Positions 1 through 7,675 of a DNA stretch of 11,475 bases are shown in pieces. The notes below the pieces were generated by a model. That model ran no database searches, was not told the DNA's origin, and was given only the letters and a program-made list of their open reading frames with translations. Within the stretch, counting starts at the first letter, position 1; every line of letters starts with the position of its first letter. The position numbers were made by a program, and so were the translations under genes. The stretch is from Gp13-AA77 sp036521995 (GTDB taxonomy: Bacteria; Acidobacteriota; Terriglobia; UBA7540): contig DATDGR010000226.1 of assembly GCA_036521995.1 (NCBI GenBank), forward strand, positions 1 to 11,475, given 5' to 3'.

Positions 1-1084
<1,084 letters not shown>

Positions 1085-1287
1085 CGTCCGCGCCAATTTG
1101 TCGCTTTTCCTTGAGCGTCGAGACCGCATGAAAGGCCGGCAGTTTGTGGTTGCGGCCGAGCCGATTACAACCCTTGATGGCCCCGTCTGTAACCATAGTC
1201 TAACCCAGAGTTGAGGCTCACCTGCCAATTTGGCTTTGGTGCGTCTTCGCCCTTTTGACCTATTTCTGTGTGTTACGTCCTTTTAAT

Positions 1288-1401
1288 CTGTCCGCTGCAA
1301 GTTTGGGTTCGTTGCAAAATAATTTGTTAGAATTATTGCTAGATTAAGCAACTAAACTTAATTATAACAATCACTTATAAATTTGGGTTCCAAGTGGACA
1401 G
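1288..1401. repeat. AT-rich island bounded by a 9-bp inverted repeat (MITE-like or IS-end remnant)
   Basis: CTGTCCGCT at 1288-1296 is matched in inverted orientation by AGTGGACAG at 1393-1401 (8 of 9 positions). The enclosed 114 bp are strikingly AT-rich compared with the G+C-rich surroundings, and contain a perfect stem AATAATT/AATTATT (1318-1324 and 1331-1337). TTTGGGTTC also occurs twice in direct orientation, near 1303 and 1382. The outer motif resembles the CTGTCCGC part of the ends of the intact IS in this window. It could be a miniature element or juxtaposed transposon ends. No target duplication was recognised, so this stays tentative. Confidence 0.3.
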
Positions 1402-1593
1402 TTGACCCCCCGGGGGGGCCATTTCGCGGCGCTTCAGCCCCGCGCGGCGACGCCTTTTCGGCGTCCGTGACCGGCGGAAAAGACGCGCGCTGGCCCGCTG
1501 CGCCGGCAGCTCGGCCAGGTCATGCAAACGGACTTGGGGCAGGTCGAATTCGGTGCTGAATTGGGTGAAGCTACAAACATCGGCGAAGACCCC
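1375..1593 (-). pseudogene. Decayed coding remnant of unknown family, possibly transposon-borne
   Basis: Read on the minus strand from just after a TGA at 1594-1596, this frame is open for 72 codons to TAA at 1375-1377. It has protein-like composition in its first half (STEFDLPQVRLHDLAELPAQ) and G+C-rich third positions, then a very basic Arg/Lys-rich tail and the ending GGQLSTWNPNL. It has no plausible start codon at its 5' end, so it is not an intact gene. A consensus-like minus-strand promoter lies about 50 bp upstream (1644-1672). Its 3' end runs into the AT-rich island and its TGTCC inverted repeat, which suggests the tail of an old transposon. I do not recognise the family. The overlapping 48-codon ATG frame (1434-1580) is a shadow of it. 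Confidence 0.3.
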
Positions 1594-1643
1594 TCAACCC
1601 TCGCTGGGTCGGACAGTCTACATCTCGGAGCGACCCTACCTAA

Positions 1644-1672
1644 TTTGTATACCAAATGCTTATGTATGTCAA
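1644..1672 (-). promoter_or_regulatory. Orphan sigma70-type promoter with embedded GTATAC palindrome
   Basis: On the minus strand a perfect -35 TTGACA (1672-1667) is followed after 17 bp by TACAAA (1649-1644), a 4/6 match to the -10 consensus. ATTTG-TATAC-CAAAT at 1643-1657 is a near-perfect dyad covering the -10. Its core TTGTATACCAA resembles operators of FadR/VanR-type (FCD) GntR regulators, which commonly contain GTATAC. Transcription would start near 1637 and run into the decayed remnant at 1375-1593. No intact gene follows, so it is either a relic or serves an unannotated RNA. Confidence 0.35.
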
Positions 1673-1925
1673 GGGTATCGAAGCCGCGCAGTCTGGCGGT
1701 CCACTTTATTGGCTCTTCCGGGTTTTCAGTGGGGAACCGACGCAACCGGCGTCTTGACAACTGTTGACCGGCGAACGGGCGCACACGTGGGCTTTATCTC
1801 TCTCCTCTTCCAGTTCCCTGTAGGCTGCTGATTCCAAGCCGATTGCTTCGTCTTCTCGCGCTCCGCCTGAGCCGGTTTGTTCCGCTTTGGAGCGTCGTAC
1901 TGTCCCTGGAATGATCTGATTACAA

Positions 1926-1939
1926 TTGATTTATATCAA
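1926..1939. promoter_or_regulatory. Perfect FNR/Crp-type palindrome, no obvious target gene
   Basis: TTGAT-TTAT-ATCAA matches exactly the FNR/ANR half-site consensus TTGAT-N4-ATCAA, and the dyad extends one base on each side (ATTGAT/ATCAAT, 1925-1940). Exact matches are rare in G+C-rich DNA. At class-II spacing no convincing -10 hexamer was found on either strand and no intact gene starts nearby, so the function is uncertain. Confidence 0.35.
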
Positions 1940-1969
1940 TCTGCGCCTGCGGGCTCCGAACTGATCTCC

Positions 1970-2081
1970 TTCCGGCTTTGGATGTAGCCCCTCTTTTGTT
2001 GATTCTAAAGGACATTCCGGCTTTGGCCTAGCCCCCCTATTTTGAGCTATCTCTTGATTCTAGAGGACTTCTTGGCTTTGG
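1970..2081. repeat. Imperfect tandem repeat, two long units plus a partial third
   Basis: TTCCGGCTTTGG occurs at 1970-1981 and 2015-2026, with a variant TTCTTGGCTTTGG at 2069-2081. Units 1 and 2 also share TAGCCCC, a TTTTG block, and TTGATTCTARAGGAC at their 3' ends. Unit 2 carries about 9-10 extra bases in the middle, so the period is 45 then about 55 bp. No coding frame follows the period. It could be a small repeat family or replication-slippage debris. Confidence 0.45.
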
Positions 2082-2135
2082 CATAAGGAATCTTTTTTTT
2101 GAGGTTCGGGGGTTACCTGATCGCCAACAGAATCA

Positions 2136-2163
2136 CGGCTCACGGGGATTTGACGGTGAGCCG
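2136..2163. other. Perfect 8-bp hairpin
   Basis: CGGCTCAC (2136-2143) pairs exactly with GTGAGCCG (2156-2163) around a 12-nt loop. There is no uninterrupted T-run on either side, so it is not a standard intrinsic terminator. It lies in the gene-poor region between convergent genes and may be a structured RNA element, a protein-binding dyad or chance. Confidence 0.35.
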
Positions 2164-2286
2164 GCTGCCGGAACCCACTTTTAACTTTACATCTTGCCGT
2201 CGGCGTCGTCAAGCAAATCTTGCTCTTAGCTAAGCCGCGGCCCGTAGGACGGCGGTGCCCACTAGAATATCCGAATTCCCACTTTA

Positions 2287-2475
2287 TTAGTGTGCCGAGT
2301 CACCGCGGATTAGCCACTGGTCGTCCCGCTTCACCCAGACCTCTCCCACGGCCATCTGATCTGACGGTCAGCGTTGTCGCCGGGGGGTTTTGACATCGGC
2401 GAAGTAGGTGACAAGGGCCACATCCGCTCCGGCCGGCACGACGCGCAAATGGGACAGCCTTGTACGCTGTAATGG
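2287..2475 (-). pseudogene. Degraded SnoaL/DUF4440-like (NTF2 fold) fragment
   Basis: One minus-strand frame ending at TAA (2287-2289) reads PAGADVALVTYFADVKT, then an in-frame TGA, then QMAVGEVWVKRDDQWLIRGD. The pattern of a central ALVTY strand, a VxVK turn and a terminal EVWVKRDGQW-type strand is what I know from the C-terminal half of DUF4440/SnoaL-like proteins of the NTF2 superfamily. The internal stop and the absence of a recognisable N-terminal half in the same frame upstream mark it as a broken gene. A frameshift in the G/C run near 2380-2390 could also contribute. The family is assigned from the motif only. Confidence 0.4.
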
Positions 2476-2644
2476 GCTGCTTCCGTGTGGGAAGCAAAAC
2501 CACCCACAATCAGGGTGAGGGCTGGCGGGAAATCGCTCGAGAAGATAGGGTTCAAGATCAGGGGAAGCGGGCAGGTCGTCCCATGCAAGCTGCCGCCAGA
2601 GGCTGCAACGATAGTCAGCCCGTGCGGAGCCAGCTCAGAATACC

Positions 2645-2661
2645 GGCCAAGCCGGCTTGCC
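2645..2661 (-). terminator. Possible 3' hairpin after the TonB receptor gene, no U-tract
   Basis: Eleven bases beyond the receptor stop codon the minus strand reads GGCAAGCCGGCTTGGCC, which folds as GGCAAG/CTTGGCC with a bulged base and a CCGG loop. No T-run follows, so intrinsic termination is doubtful. It may only protect the 3' end of the message. Confidence 0.2.
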
Positions 2662-2672
2662 GTTAAGCCAAG

Positions 2673-5600
2673 TCAGAAAATAAACCTCAGCCCAAACTGA
2701 ATCTGGCGCTCGGGGGTTGCGGTTGTGTATGAAGTTCCAAAGCCAGGTGAGCCTACCGTTGAGCCGAGCCCTCCAAACGTGGCCTTATTGAAGATGTTGA
2801 AAAATTCGGCGCGGAACTGGAGCATCGTTGACTCGGTGATTTTCGTGTCCTTGATCACCGAGAAATCCAGGTTGTACCACCCAGGAAGAGTGAACGTGTT
2901 TCGTCCCAGGGTTCCCGGACTGGGCATGACCGCCCCGACGTTTGGTACCGGACTGATGACCGTGGGCACATCAAAATACCCGGTGCCGGCGCCGTTGGTG
3001 CTTCCGATGACGGCATTCGAAAAGAACTGCGGCCCGCTGCCCTCTGCCGGACTGAGGGTTGCCTGTTGCAGGAAGAATGGCCGGTTGTTGCCACCGTTCC
3101 CGTATTGCAACGTTCCGTAAGGGGAATTCACGGTGAAGGGGTATCCGGTCTGCGCCTGAAAAATGCCCAGCGCCTGCCAGCCGTTCGTGAGCCGTTGAGG
3201 AAGATGGGATAACGCATCCCAGTGGCCGAAGGGCAGGCTGTATTCAAAGTTGGCAACGAATCGCTGCACCACGTTGTAAGCGGCGGGCGCGTACTCGCAC
3301 TTGATGCAGTTCGGGTTCTGCGGGTTCGTTCCCCCGGCGTTCCACACGGAGTCGGCATCTGTCATATCCTTACCCCAAGTGTAATTGGCCTGGAATTGGA
3401 TGCCGTGCGTGGTTGAAATCTTGCGCGCCTGCAGTTGCAGGGCGCTGTAGGTGGAATAGCCACCGTTGTAGAACACCTGGATCTCTCCGACACCGGGAGT
3501 GATGAGGCTGTAGGGGGTGTATTGGGGTAGGGCGCCGCTGTACCCGTTAGGATACTCCGAGTTGTAAAGACTCACGCCGTTGTTCACAACGTAAGAAGCT
3601 GAAGCTGCGATGCCGCCCCGGAACTGGTGTTCCAGGGTAAAGTTGCCGTTAATGGTGTAACCGTTCCGCATGCTATCGGAAGGGTCGTCGACATAGAGAG
3701 GACCCAGGATCTTGGCGTACGGTTCAATGTTCACCGGAGTGTTCGCGGGAATGGTCTTGGTATTCCCATTGGCCGCGATGGGCTGCCCGGTGATACTGGT
3801 CATCACGGGGAGCGAAACGGAGCTGGGAGTGAGGGAATAGGGCGCGTTAAGCTGATAGTTTTCACTGGCGAGAGGAAAGTTCACCAGGGCCTGGTCGGGA
3901 TAAACCGTGGGCATCACGTTGGTGAAGATCGCGAAGCCCCCGCGCAGGACAGTGCCCTTTCCCAGGTCAGCCGCCAGGCCAAAACGGGGACCAAAATTCC
4001 CGGCAAGATAGTCTGGCTGCCACAGCGGGCTCGGGTTCACCACAAAACGCCCGTAAAGGCCTGCGCGGTCGGCGGGGCCCGCCAGCCGGTTGGCAACTTC
4101 CCATGGAACCGAAGTGTATTCGTAGCGCAAGCCTAAGTTCAGGGTGAGTCGACGCGTCACTTTAAAGTCGTCCTGCGCGTACCCTGCCAGGCTCCACCGG
4201 CGCAGACCCCACCACACGCCGCCCCCTCCCGCTCCAGGGGGTCCAAAGCCTGGCGCCGTGGTGGCGCGCTCATATTGATAGTCAGCGCCCTCCATCATGC
4301 TGATGAGACCGTTGGGGCTCGGTGAGCCGGCCGGCAGGGACGCGCCTCCGTTGGTGGAAGGAATGGCAACGGGCAGGAGCGTGCCCGGATTAAAACTGTA
4401 AGAGCCGCTAGGGCCTGTTCCGGTGACTCCCGTGCCGTTGTCCTGCTCCCGGCGAAATTCTCCACCAAAGTTGAAGGAGTGGCGGCCCTTGGTCCATTGG
4501 AGGCTGCCCTTAGGATCGAAGACGTTGGTCACGTACTTGGTCTCGAAGGTATCGGGGCCCCAGCACTGCAAGCTGCCGTCGGAAAAGCAGGTTTGGGTTG
4601 TGTTGTACTCGGCAGGCGCTTCCGGCACACCTTCAATGCCCCGGTTGAACGTAAACATAAAATTGGCCACCAGGGTGGGCGAGAAAATGTGCGTCTCGCT
4701 CAGCGCGTAGTTGCGCGCATTGCCGATGTTGCCGGTGGAGAAATTGATGCCGCCCAGCTCGGCAGTAAAAGCGTCGGTCTCCTTAGCGATGACGTTGGCA
4801 TAAGAAGCGCGCGCGAAGAACGTGTCCTTATCGGAGAAGTTATGGTCCACCCGCGCCGACCACTGATCGTCGTTGGTCGGCTGGGAGAACATGTAGTTGA
4901 AGGTGTTGGGACCATAAATACCCGAGGGCAGATTCGGATTCGGGTAACGGCTGAGAACTTCCTGGGCAACGGGGTCGAGAGGGACCTGAAGATCGTTTGT
5001 CTTGCCGTTAGGGCCCGGGATCGTCACCATGCCCTCTCTCTCCGCAGCGGTAGGAACAACGGCATTGTTCGGTTCGCCGAGCCGCTGCCGCAAGCCGGCG
5101 TATTGCACAAAGAAGAACGTCTTATCTTTCTTGATCGGCCCGCCAAACGTCGCGCCGAATTCGTTCCTCTTGAACGGCGGTACCGCCGAGCCTGGGATTC
5201 CTTGCTCCGTAAGGGAGTTAATCTGATTGACTGCAAAGAAGTTGCGCGCGTCAAACACGCTGTTGCGAATGAACTCAAATGCGCTGCCATGGAATTGATT
5301 TGTGCCGGTTTTGCTCACGATTTCGGTAACGGTTCCGGCGCCCTGACCGTAGGCGGCCGAGTAATTGTTCTGCTGGATCTTGAATTCGCCTATGGCATCC
5401 AGGTTGAAGTTCATGAACTGAAGGGTGCCCATCTCGGCGTCGCTGGTGTCGGCGCCGTCTAAGGTTCCCACAGTGGTCTCGCCCCGATTGCCGTTACCCA
5501 CCAACTCGCCGCCGGCGCCTCCGGCGCCGGGCATCCAGCCCATTACACCGACGCTCGGCACGATGCCGGGCTGCATGGTCATAAGGCCGGTGATGTTCCT

Positions 5601-6050
5601 GCCGTTCAACGGAAGGTTCTCCACCTGCTCACTGGAAACCACGTTGGCAATGGTCGCATTCGTGGTGTTGAGTAAGGGTGGGGCCGCGCTCACCTCAACC
5701 TTGGCTGTGAGGCCCTCCACCGCGAGCGTGAAGTTGACCTCGCGCTGCTGGCTCACGTCGAGGGTAACGCCGTTTGCCAGACCCGCCTTGAAGCCCGTCA
5801 CTTCTGCGGAGAGGTTGTAGGTGCCGACGGGCAGACGAACCAGGGTATACTTACCGGCCGTGGTCGAGAGCGTGGTCTGCGAGACACTGGTATCAATGTT
5901 GGTCGCAGTGACCGAGGCGCCGGGCACCACGGCCCCGGTCGGGTCGGTGACCGTCCCGGTGATTTCTCCCACGGCCTGCGCGTGCAGCATGTTTGAGGTG
6001 AGGAAAGCGAGCAGTAGGGCGAATACAGCGAGAAATGACCTCAGCTTCAT
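2673..6050 (-). CDS. TonB-dependent receptor, Oar-like, with carboxypeptidase regulatory-like domain
   Basis: An outer-membrane receptor of 1125 residues. The start ATG (6048-6050) is preceded by a good ribosome site GGGAGGA (minus strand, 6063-6057) at normal spacing. Residues 1-24 form a signal peptide (MKLR, a Leu/Ala/Phe core, then an MLHAQA-type cleavage region). Residues 27-110 (GEITGTVTDPTGAVVPGASV) form a carboxypeptidase-regulatory-like beta-sandwich. The plug follows from about 115 to 250 with the hallmark LPLNGRN at 146-152. The rest is a long beta-barrel rich in aromatic and Asn/Gly residues, ending in FGLRFIF with the terminal Phe expected for BAM-dependent assembly. Acidobacteriota carry many such receptors and their substrates are mostly unknown; the size and domain order suit uptake of complex organic matter. 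No SusD-like partner, sigma/anti-sigma pair or enzyme gene lies next to it. Family confidence is high; the substrate cannot be told. Confidence 0.93.
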   Translation of the reverse strand: MKLRSFLAVFALLLAFLTSNMLHAQAVGEITGTVTDPTGAVVPGASVTATNIDTSVSQTTLSTTAGKYTLVRLPVGTYNLSAEVTGFKAGLANGVTLDVSQQREVNFTLAVEGLTAKVEVSAAPPLLNTTNATIANVVSSEQVENLPLNGRNITGLMTMQPGIVPSVGVMGWMPGAGGAGGELVGNGNRGETTVGTLDGADTSDAEMGTLQFMNFNLDAIGEFKIQQNNYSAAYGQGAGTVTEIVSKTGTNQFHGSAFEFIRNSVFDARNFFAVNQINSLTEQGIPGSAVPPFKRNEFGATFGGPIKKDKTFFFVQYAGLRQRLGEPNNAVVPTAAEREGMVTIPGPNGKTNDLQVPLDPVAQEVLSRYPNPNLPSGIYGPNTFNYMFSQPTNDDQWSARVDHNFSDKDTFFARASYANVIAKETDAFTAELGGINFSTGNIGNARNYALSETHIFSPTLVANFMFTFNRGIEGVPEAPAEYNTTQTCFSDGSLQCWGPDTFETKYVTNVFDPKGSLQWTKGRHSFNFGGEFRREQDNGTGVTGTGPSGSYSFNPGTLLPVAIPSTNGGASLPAGSPSPNGLISMMEGADYQYERATTAPGFGPPGAGGGGVWWGLRRWSLAGYAQDDFKVTRRLTLNLGLRYEYTSVPWEVANRLAGPADRAGLYGRFVVNPSPLWQPDYLAGNFGPRFGLAADLGKGTVLRGGFAIFTNVMPTVYPDQALVNFPLASENYQLNAPYSLTPSSVSLPVMTSITGQPIAANGNTKTIPANTPVNIEPYAKILGPLYVDDPSDSMRNGYTINGNFTLEHQFRGGIAASASYVVNNGVSLYNSEYPNGYSGALPQYTPYSLITPGVGEIQVFYNGGYSTYSALQLQARKISTTHGIQFQANYTWGKDMTDADSVWNAGGTNPQNPNCIKCEYAPAAYNVVQRFVANFEYSLPFGHWDALSHLPQRLTNGWQALGIFQAQTGYPFTVNSPYGTLQYGNGGNNRPFFLQQATLSPAEGSGPQFFSNAVIGSTNGAGTGYFDVPTVISPVPNVGAVMPSPGTLGRNTFTLPGWYNLDFSVIKDTKITESTMLQFRAEFFNIFNKATFGGLGSTVGSPGFGTSYTTATPERQIQFGLRFIF

Positions 6051-6124
6051 GGTTCATCCTCCCAGCGTATATTTCCAACGCCCGAAGACAAGAAGCAAAC
6101 CTAAGAGGTCAGCAGAGCGCCGCT

Positions 6125-6153
6125 ATTGTGCTACAACGTCGAACGTCTGTCAA
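6125..6153 (-). promoter_or_regulatory. Predicted sigma70-type promoter of the TonB receptor gene
   Basis: Minus strand: perfect -35 TTGACA (6153-6148), a 17-bp spacer, then CACAAT (6130-6125, 4/6 to consensus). Transcription would start near 6118, leaving a leader of about 68 nt before the ATG at 6050. A T-tract (A-tract on the plus strand, 6156-6163) lies directly upstream of the -35 and could act as an UP element. The insertion sequence begins only 18 bp upstream of the -35. Confidence 0.5.
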
Positions 6154-6170
6154 CTAAAAAAAACCGAGTT
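6153..6170. repeat. Left target-site duplication of the insertion sequence
   Basis: ACTAAAAAAAACCGAGTT (18 bp, eight A) directly precedes the left IS end. The same sequence with seven A follows the right end. The one-base difference lies in the homopolymer and is probably slippage after insertion. Long duplications are typical of IS1202-type elements. Confidence 0.8.
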
Positions 6171-6174
6171 GTCG

Positions 6175-6218
6175 TTAGCATGTGAAATGTCCGGTTCAGT
6201 TAGCACGTGATCTGTCCG
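6175..6218 (+). repeat. Left terminal inverted repeat of the IS, doubled motif
   Basis: Two direct copies of the end motif: TTAGCATGTGAAATGTCCG (6175-6193) and TTAGCACGTGATCTGTCCG (6200-6218). The start-to-start spacing of 25 bp would place them on roughly the same helix face shifted by about 2.4 turns. The second copy contains the palindrome CACGTG. Both are matched inverted at the right end. Confidence 0.8.
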
Positions 6219-6263
6219 CCTGAGGCGGTCGAGGGATAAGGCATTCTGCAGAAGGGAGGCAGA

Positions 6264-7598
6264 ATGACCGAATATCCAGCGACCGCCGTGGAGCGGGCAA
6301 TGAAGGTACAGGAAGTGATTTTGCGGGCGATGGCCAAAAGCATCAGCTGGTGGCAGGCGGCGGAGATCCTGGGGATCTCGGATCGCAGTATGCGGCGCTG
6401 GAGGCAGCGCTACGAGGAGCAGGACTATGACGGGCTGTTTGACCGGCGGCGGGGCAAGCCGAGTCCGAAGCGGGTGCCGCTAAAGCAGGCTGAGCAGGTG
6501 CTGCAGCTCTACCGGGAGAAGTATTTCGACCTAAACGTGCGGCACTTTCACGAGAAGTTGCGGGAGGTGCACGGCATCCGCTTGAGCTACACCTGGGTGA
6601 AGCTGGCGTTGCAAGGGGCGGGGCTGGTGAAGAAGGGGCGGAAGCGTGGGGTGCATCGCAAGCGCCGAGCGCGGCGGCCCCTGCCGGGGATGCTGTTGCA
6701 TCTGGATGGGAGCCGACACCAATGGTTTCAGGACCAGCGCTGGTATGACCTGATCGAAGTGGTGGATGACGCCACCAGCGAAACCTATTACGCGCAGTTG
6801 GTGGAGGAGGAATCGACGCGCACGGTGATGGCGGCGCTGAAGGAAGTGATCGAACGAAAAGGACGCTTCTGCGCCCTCTACAGCGACCGAGGGAGCCACT
6901 TCTTCGAGACACCGAAAGCGGGCGGGCCGGTGGACCCGCATCGGCTGACGCAAGTGGGACGGGCGTTGAAGGAGTTAGGTATTCAGATGATCCCGGCCTA
7001 CTCGCCCCAAGCGCGGGGACGGAGTGAGCGGCGCTTCGGCACTTGGCAAGGGCGCTGGCCGCAGGAACTGCGCCTGGCGGGCATCCAGACGGTGGAAGAG
7101 GCCAATCGCTTTCTGAGGGAGACCTCGATAGTGGAGATGAACCGGAAGTTCAGCGTGCCGGCGGCCGAGAAGGGCCATGCCTTTGTGCCGGTCCGGGGCC
7201 AGGATCTGGATCGCATCTTTTCGGTGCAGCAGGAGCGGGTAGTGGGGAAGGACAACACCGTGCAATGGGGAGAGCGGGTTTGGCAGATCGAGCGCACGCC
7301 TTGGCGCGGGACGCTAGCCGGCTGCCGGGTGACGATCTGCGAGCATCTGGGCGGGCGAGTGACGATCGTCCACGGGCCGCACGTGGTCGGGCGTTTCAGC
7401 GCTACCGGCGAGCCGCTGGAAAGTTCGAAAAAAGCGCGAGCGCCCCGCTGTGGAAATGACGCGCCGAGGAAAGCCTGGAAAACTCCAAAAGCCAAAGCGA
7501 GTTTCCCACGCTTCCCTCCGCGCTTGGAAATCCGGCGGAAAGCAAGAACGCCGGATTCCCACATTCCCACAGCGACGACGGCGGCGGGAAAGGTCTAA
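6264..7598 (+). CDS. IS1202/ISNCY-type DDE transposase
   Basis: A 444-residue transposase that cuts and joins the ends of the surrounding element. The ATG at 6264 follows a GGGAGG ribosome site at 6254-6259. Residues 26-50 form a helix-turn-helix (WWQAAEILGISDRSMRRWRQ) for end recognition, followed by a second helical region to about 125. The catalytic core shows HLDGSRHQW (D148), LYSDRGSHF (D208) and GRSERRFG (E255), giving a D-D-E triad with 46 residues between the second D and E, as in this group. A beta-rich C-terminal domain follows (about 305-380), then a basic, low-complexity tail of about 60 residues. The tail matches my memory of relatives, so I read it as genuine rather than frameshifted. 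All three acidic residues are present and the frame is uninterrupted, so the enzyme may be active. It lies alone on the plus strand within the IS. Confidence 0.92.
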   Translation: MTEYPATAVERAMKVQEVILRAMAKSISWWQAAEILGISDRSMRRWRQRYEEQDYDGLFDRRRGKPSPKRVPLKQAEQVLQLYREKYFDLNVRHFHEKLREVHGIRLSYTWVKLALQGAGLVKKGRKRGVHRKRRARRPLPGMLLHLDGSRHQWFQDQRWYDLIEVVDDATSETYYAQLVEEESTRTVMAALKEVIERKGRFCALYSDRGSHFFETPKAGGPVDPHRLTQVGRALKELGIQMIPAYSPQARGRSERRFGTWQGRWPQELRLAGIQTVEEANRFLRETSIVEMNRKFSVPAAEKGHAFVPVRGQDLDRIFSVQQERVVGKDNTVQWGERVWQIERTPWRGTLAGCRVTICEHLGGRVTIVHGPHVVGRFSATGEPLESSKKARAPRCGNDAPRKAWKTPKAKASFPRFPPRLEIRRKARTPDSHIPTATTAAGKV

Positions 7599-7626
7599 AT
7601 CTGCAGGGAGAACAGAAGGCGAAAAC

Positions 7627-7670
7627 CGGACAGATCACGTGCTGTAAAAAGCGGACATCTTGACGTGCTA
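7627..7670 (-). repeat. Right terminal inverted repeat of the IS, doubled motif
   Basis: Read inwards from the right border on the minus strand: TAGCACGTCAAGATGTCCG (7670-7652), then a T-rich 7-bp spacer, then CAGCACGTGATCTGTCCG (7644-7627). The inner copy matches the inner left copy almost exactly; the outer copies differ at a few positions, as at the left end. Confidence 0.8.
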
Positions 7671-7675
7671 CCAAC

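Larger units (their letters stand above)
1085..2672. other. Gene-poor region of about 1.6 kb with remnants and regulatory-like motifs
   Basis: No intact gene is convincing here. The frames of 60-116 codons overlap each other on both strands and lack ribosome sites or recognisable motifs. The stretch is patchy: ordinary G+C-rich sequence at 1085-1280, an AT-rich island at about 1316-1390, a G+C-rich coding-like remnant at 1375-1593, an orphan promoter and operator-like palindrome at 1643-1672, a perfect FNR-type palindrome at 1926-1939, short imperfect tandem repeats at 1970-2081, a perfect 8-bp hairpin at 2136-2163, and a degraded SnoaL-like fragment at 2287-2475. It lies between two convergent genes (the radical SAM gene and the TonB receptor). 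It reads as a graveyard of decayed genes and mobile DNA. No terminator with a clear U-tract was found just after the radical SAM gene. Confidence 0.6.
6171..7675 (+). mobile_element. Complete insertion sequence of the IS1202/ISNCY type, 1505 bp
   Basis: The borders are set by a near-identical 17-18 bp direct repeat outside (6153-6170 and 7676-7692) and by inverted ends inside: left GTCGTTAGCATGTGAAATGT against right (read inwards) GTTGGTAGCACGTCAAGATG. Each end carries the motif twice, 25-26 bp apart, with consensus (T/C)AGCACGTGATCTGTCCG. These are at 6175-6193 and 6200-6218 on the left, and 7670-7652 and 7644-7627 on the right. Such paired motifs are likely transposase-binding sites. The single transposase gene fills most of the element and is intact. 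The intact ORF and almost perfect target duplication point to a recent insertion. It lies between the arsenate-reductase-like gene and the TonB receptor gene, in opposite orientation to both. Confidence 0.88.

Noticed and set aside
1406..1418. C6G7 run as a biological palindrome
   Set aside because: A simple homopolymer junction; it may be a slippage or sequencing-sensitive site but shows no other structure.
1449..1465. Hairpin GACGCC-TTTTC-GGCGTC as a terminator
   Set aside because: The 6-bp stem lacks a following T-run on either strand and lies inside the decayed coding frame, so chance is likely.
1434..1580. A possible 48-residue Cys-containing small protein downstream of the orphan promoter
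   Set aside because: The overlapping frame (1375-1593) has the more protein-like composition and codon pattern. The ATG frame has only a poorly spaced GAGGGG and no conserved feature.
4479..5462. A 327-codon plus-strand frame inside the TonB receptor gene
   Set aside because: It is opposite a well-supported receptor frame, has no recognisable domain, and is a typical G+C shadow.
7450..7647. A possible -1/+1 frameshift extension at the C-terminus of the transposase
   Set aside because: The in-frame tail (KARTPDSHIPTATTAAG) already resembles that of related transposases as I remember them, and no clear slippery heptamer followed by a structure is present.
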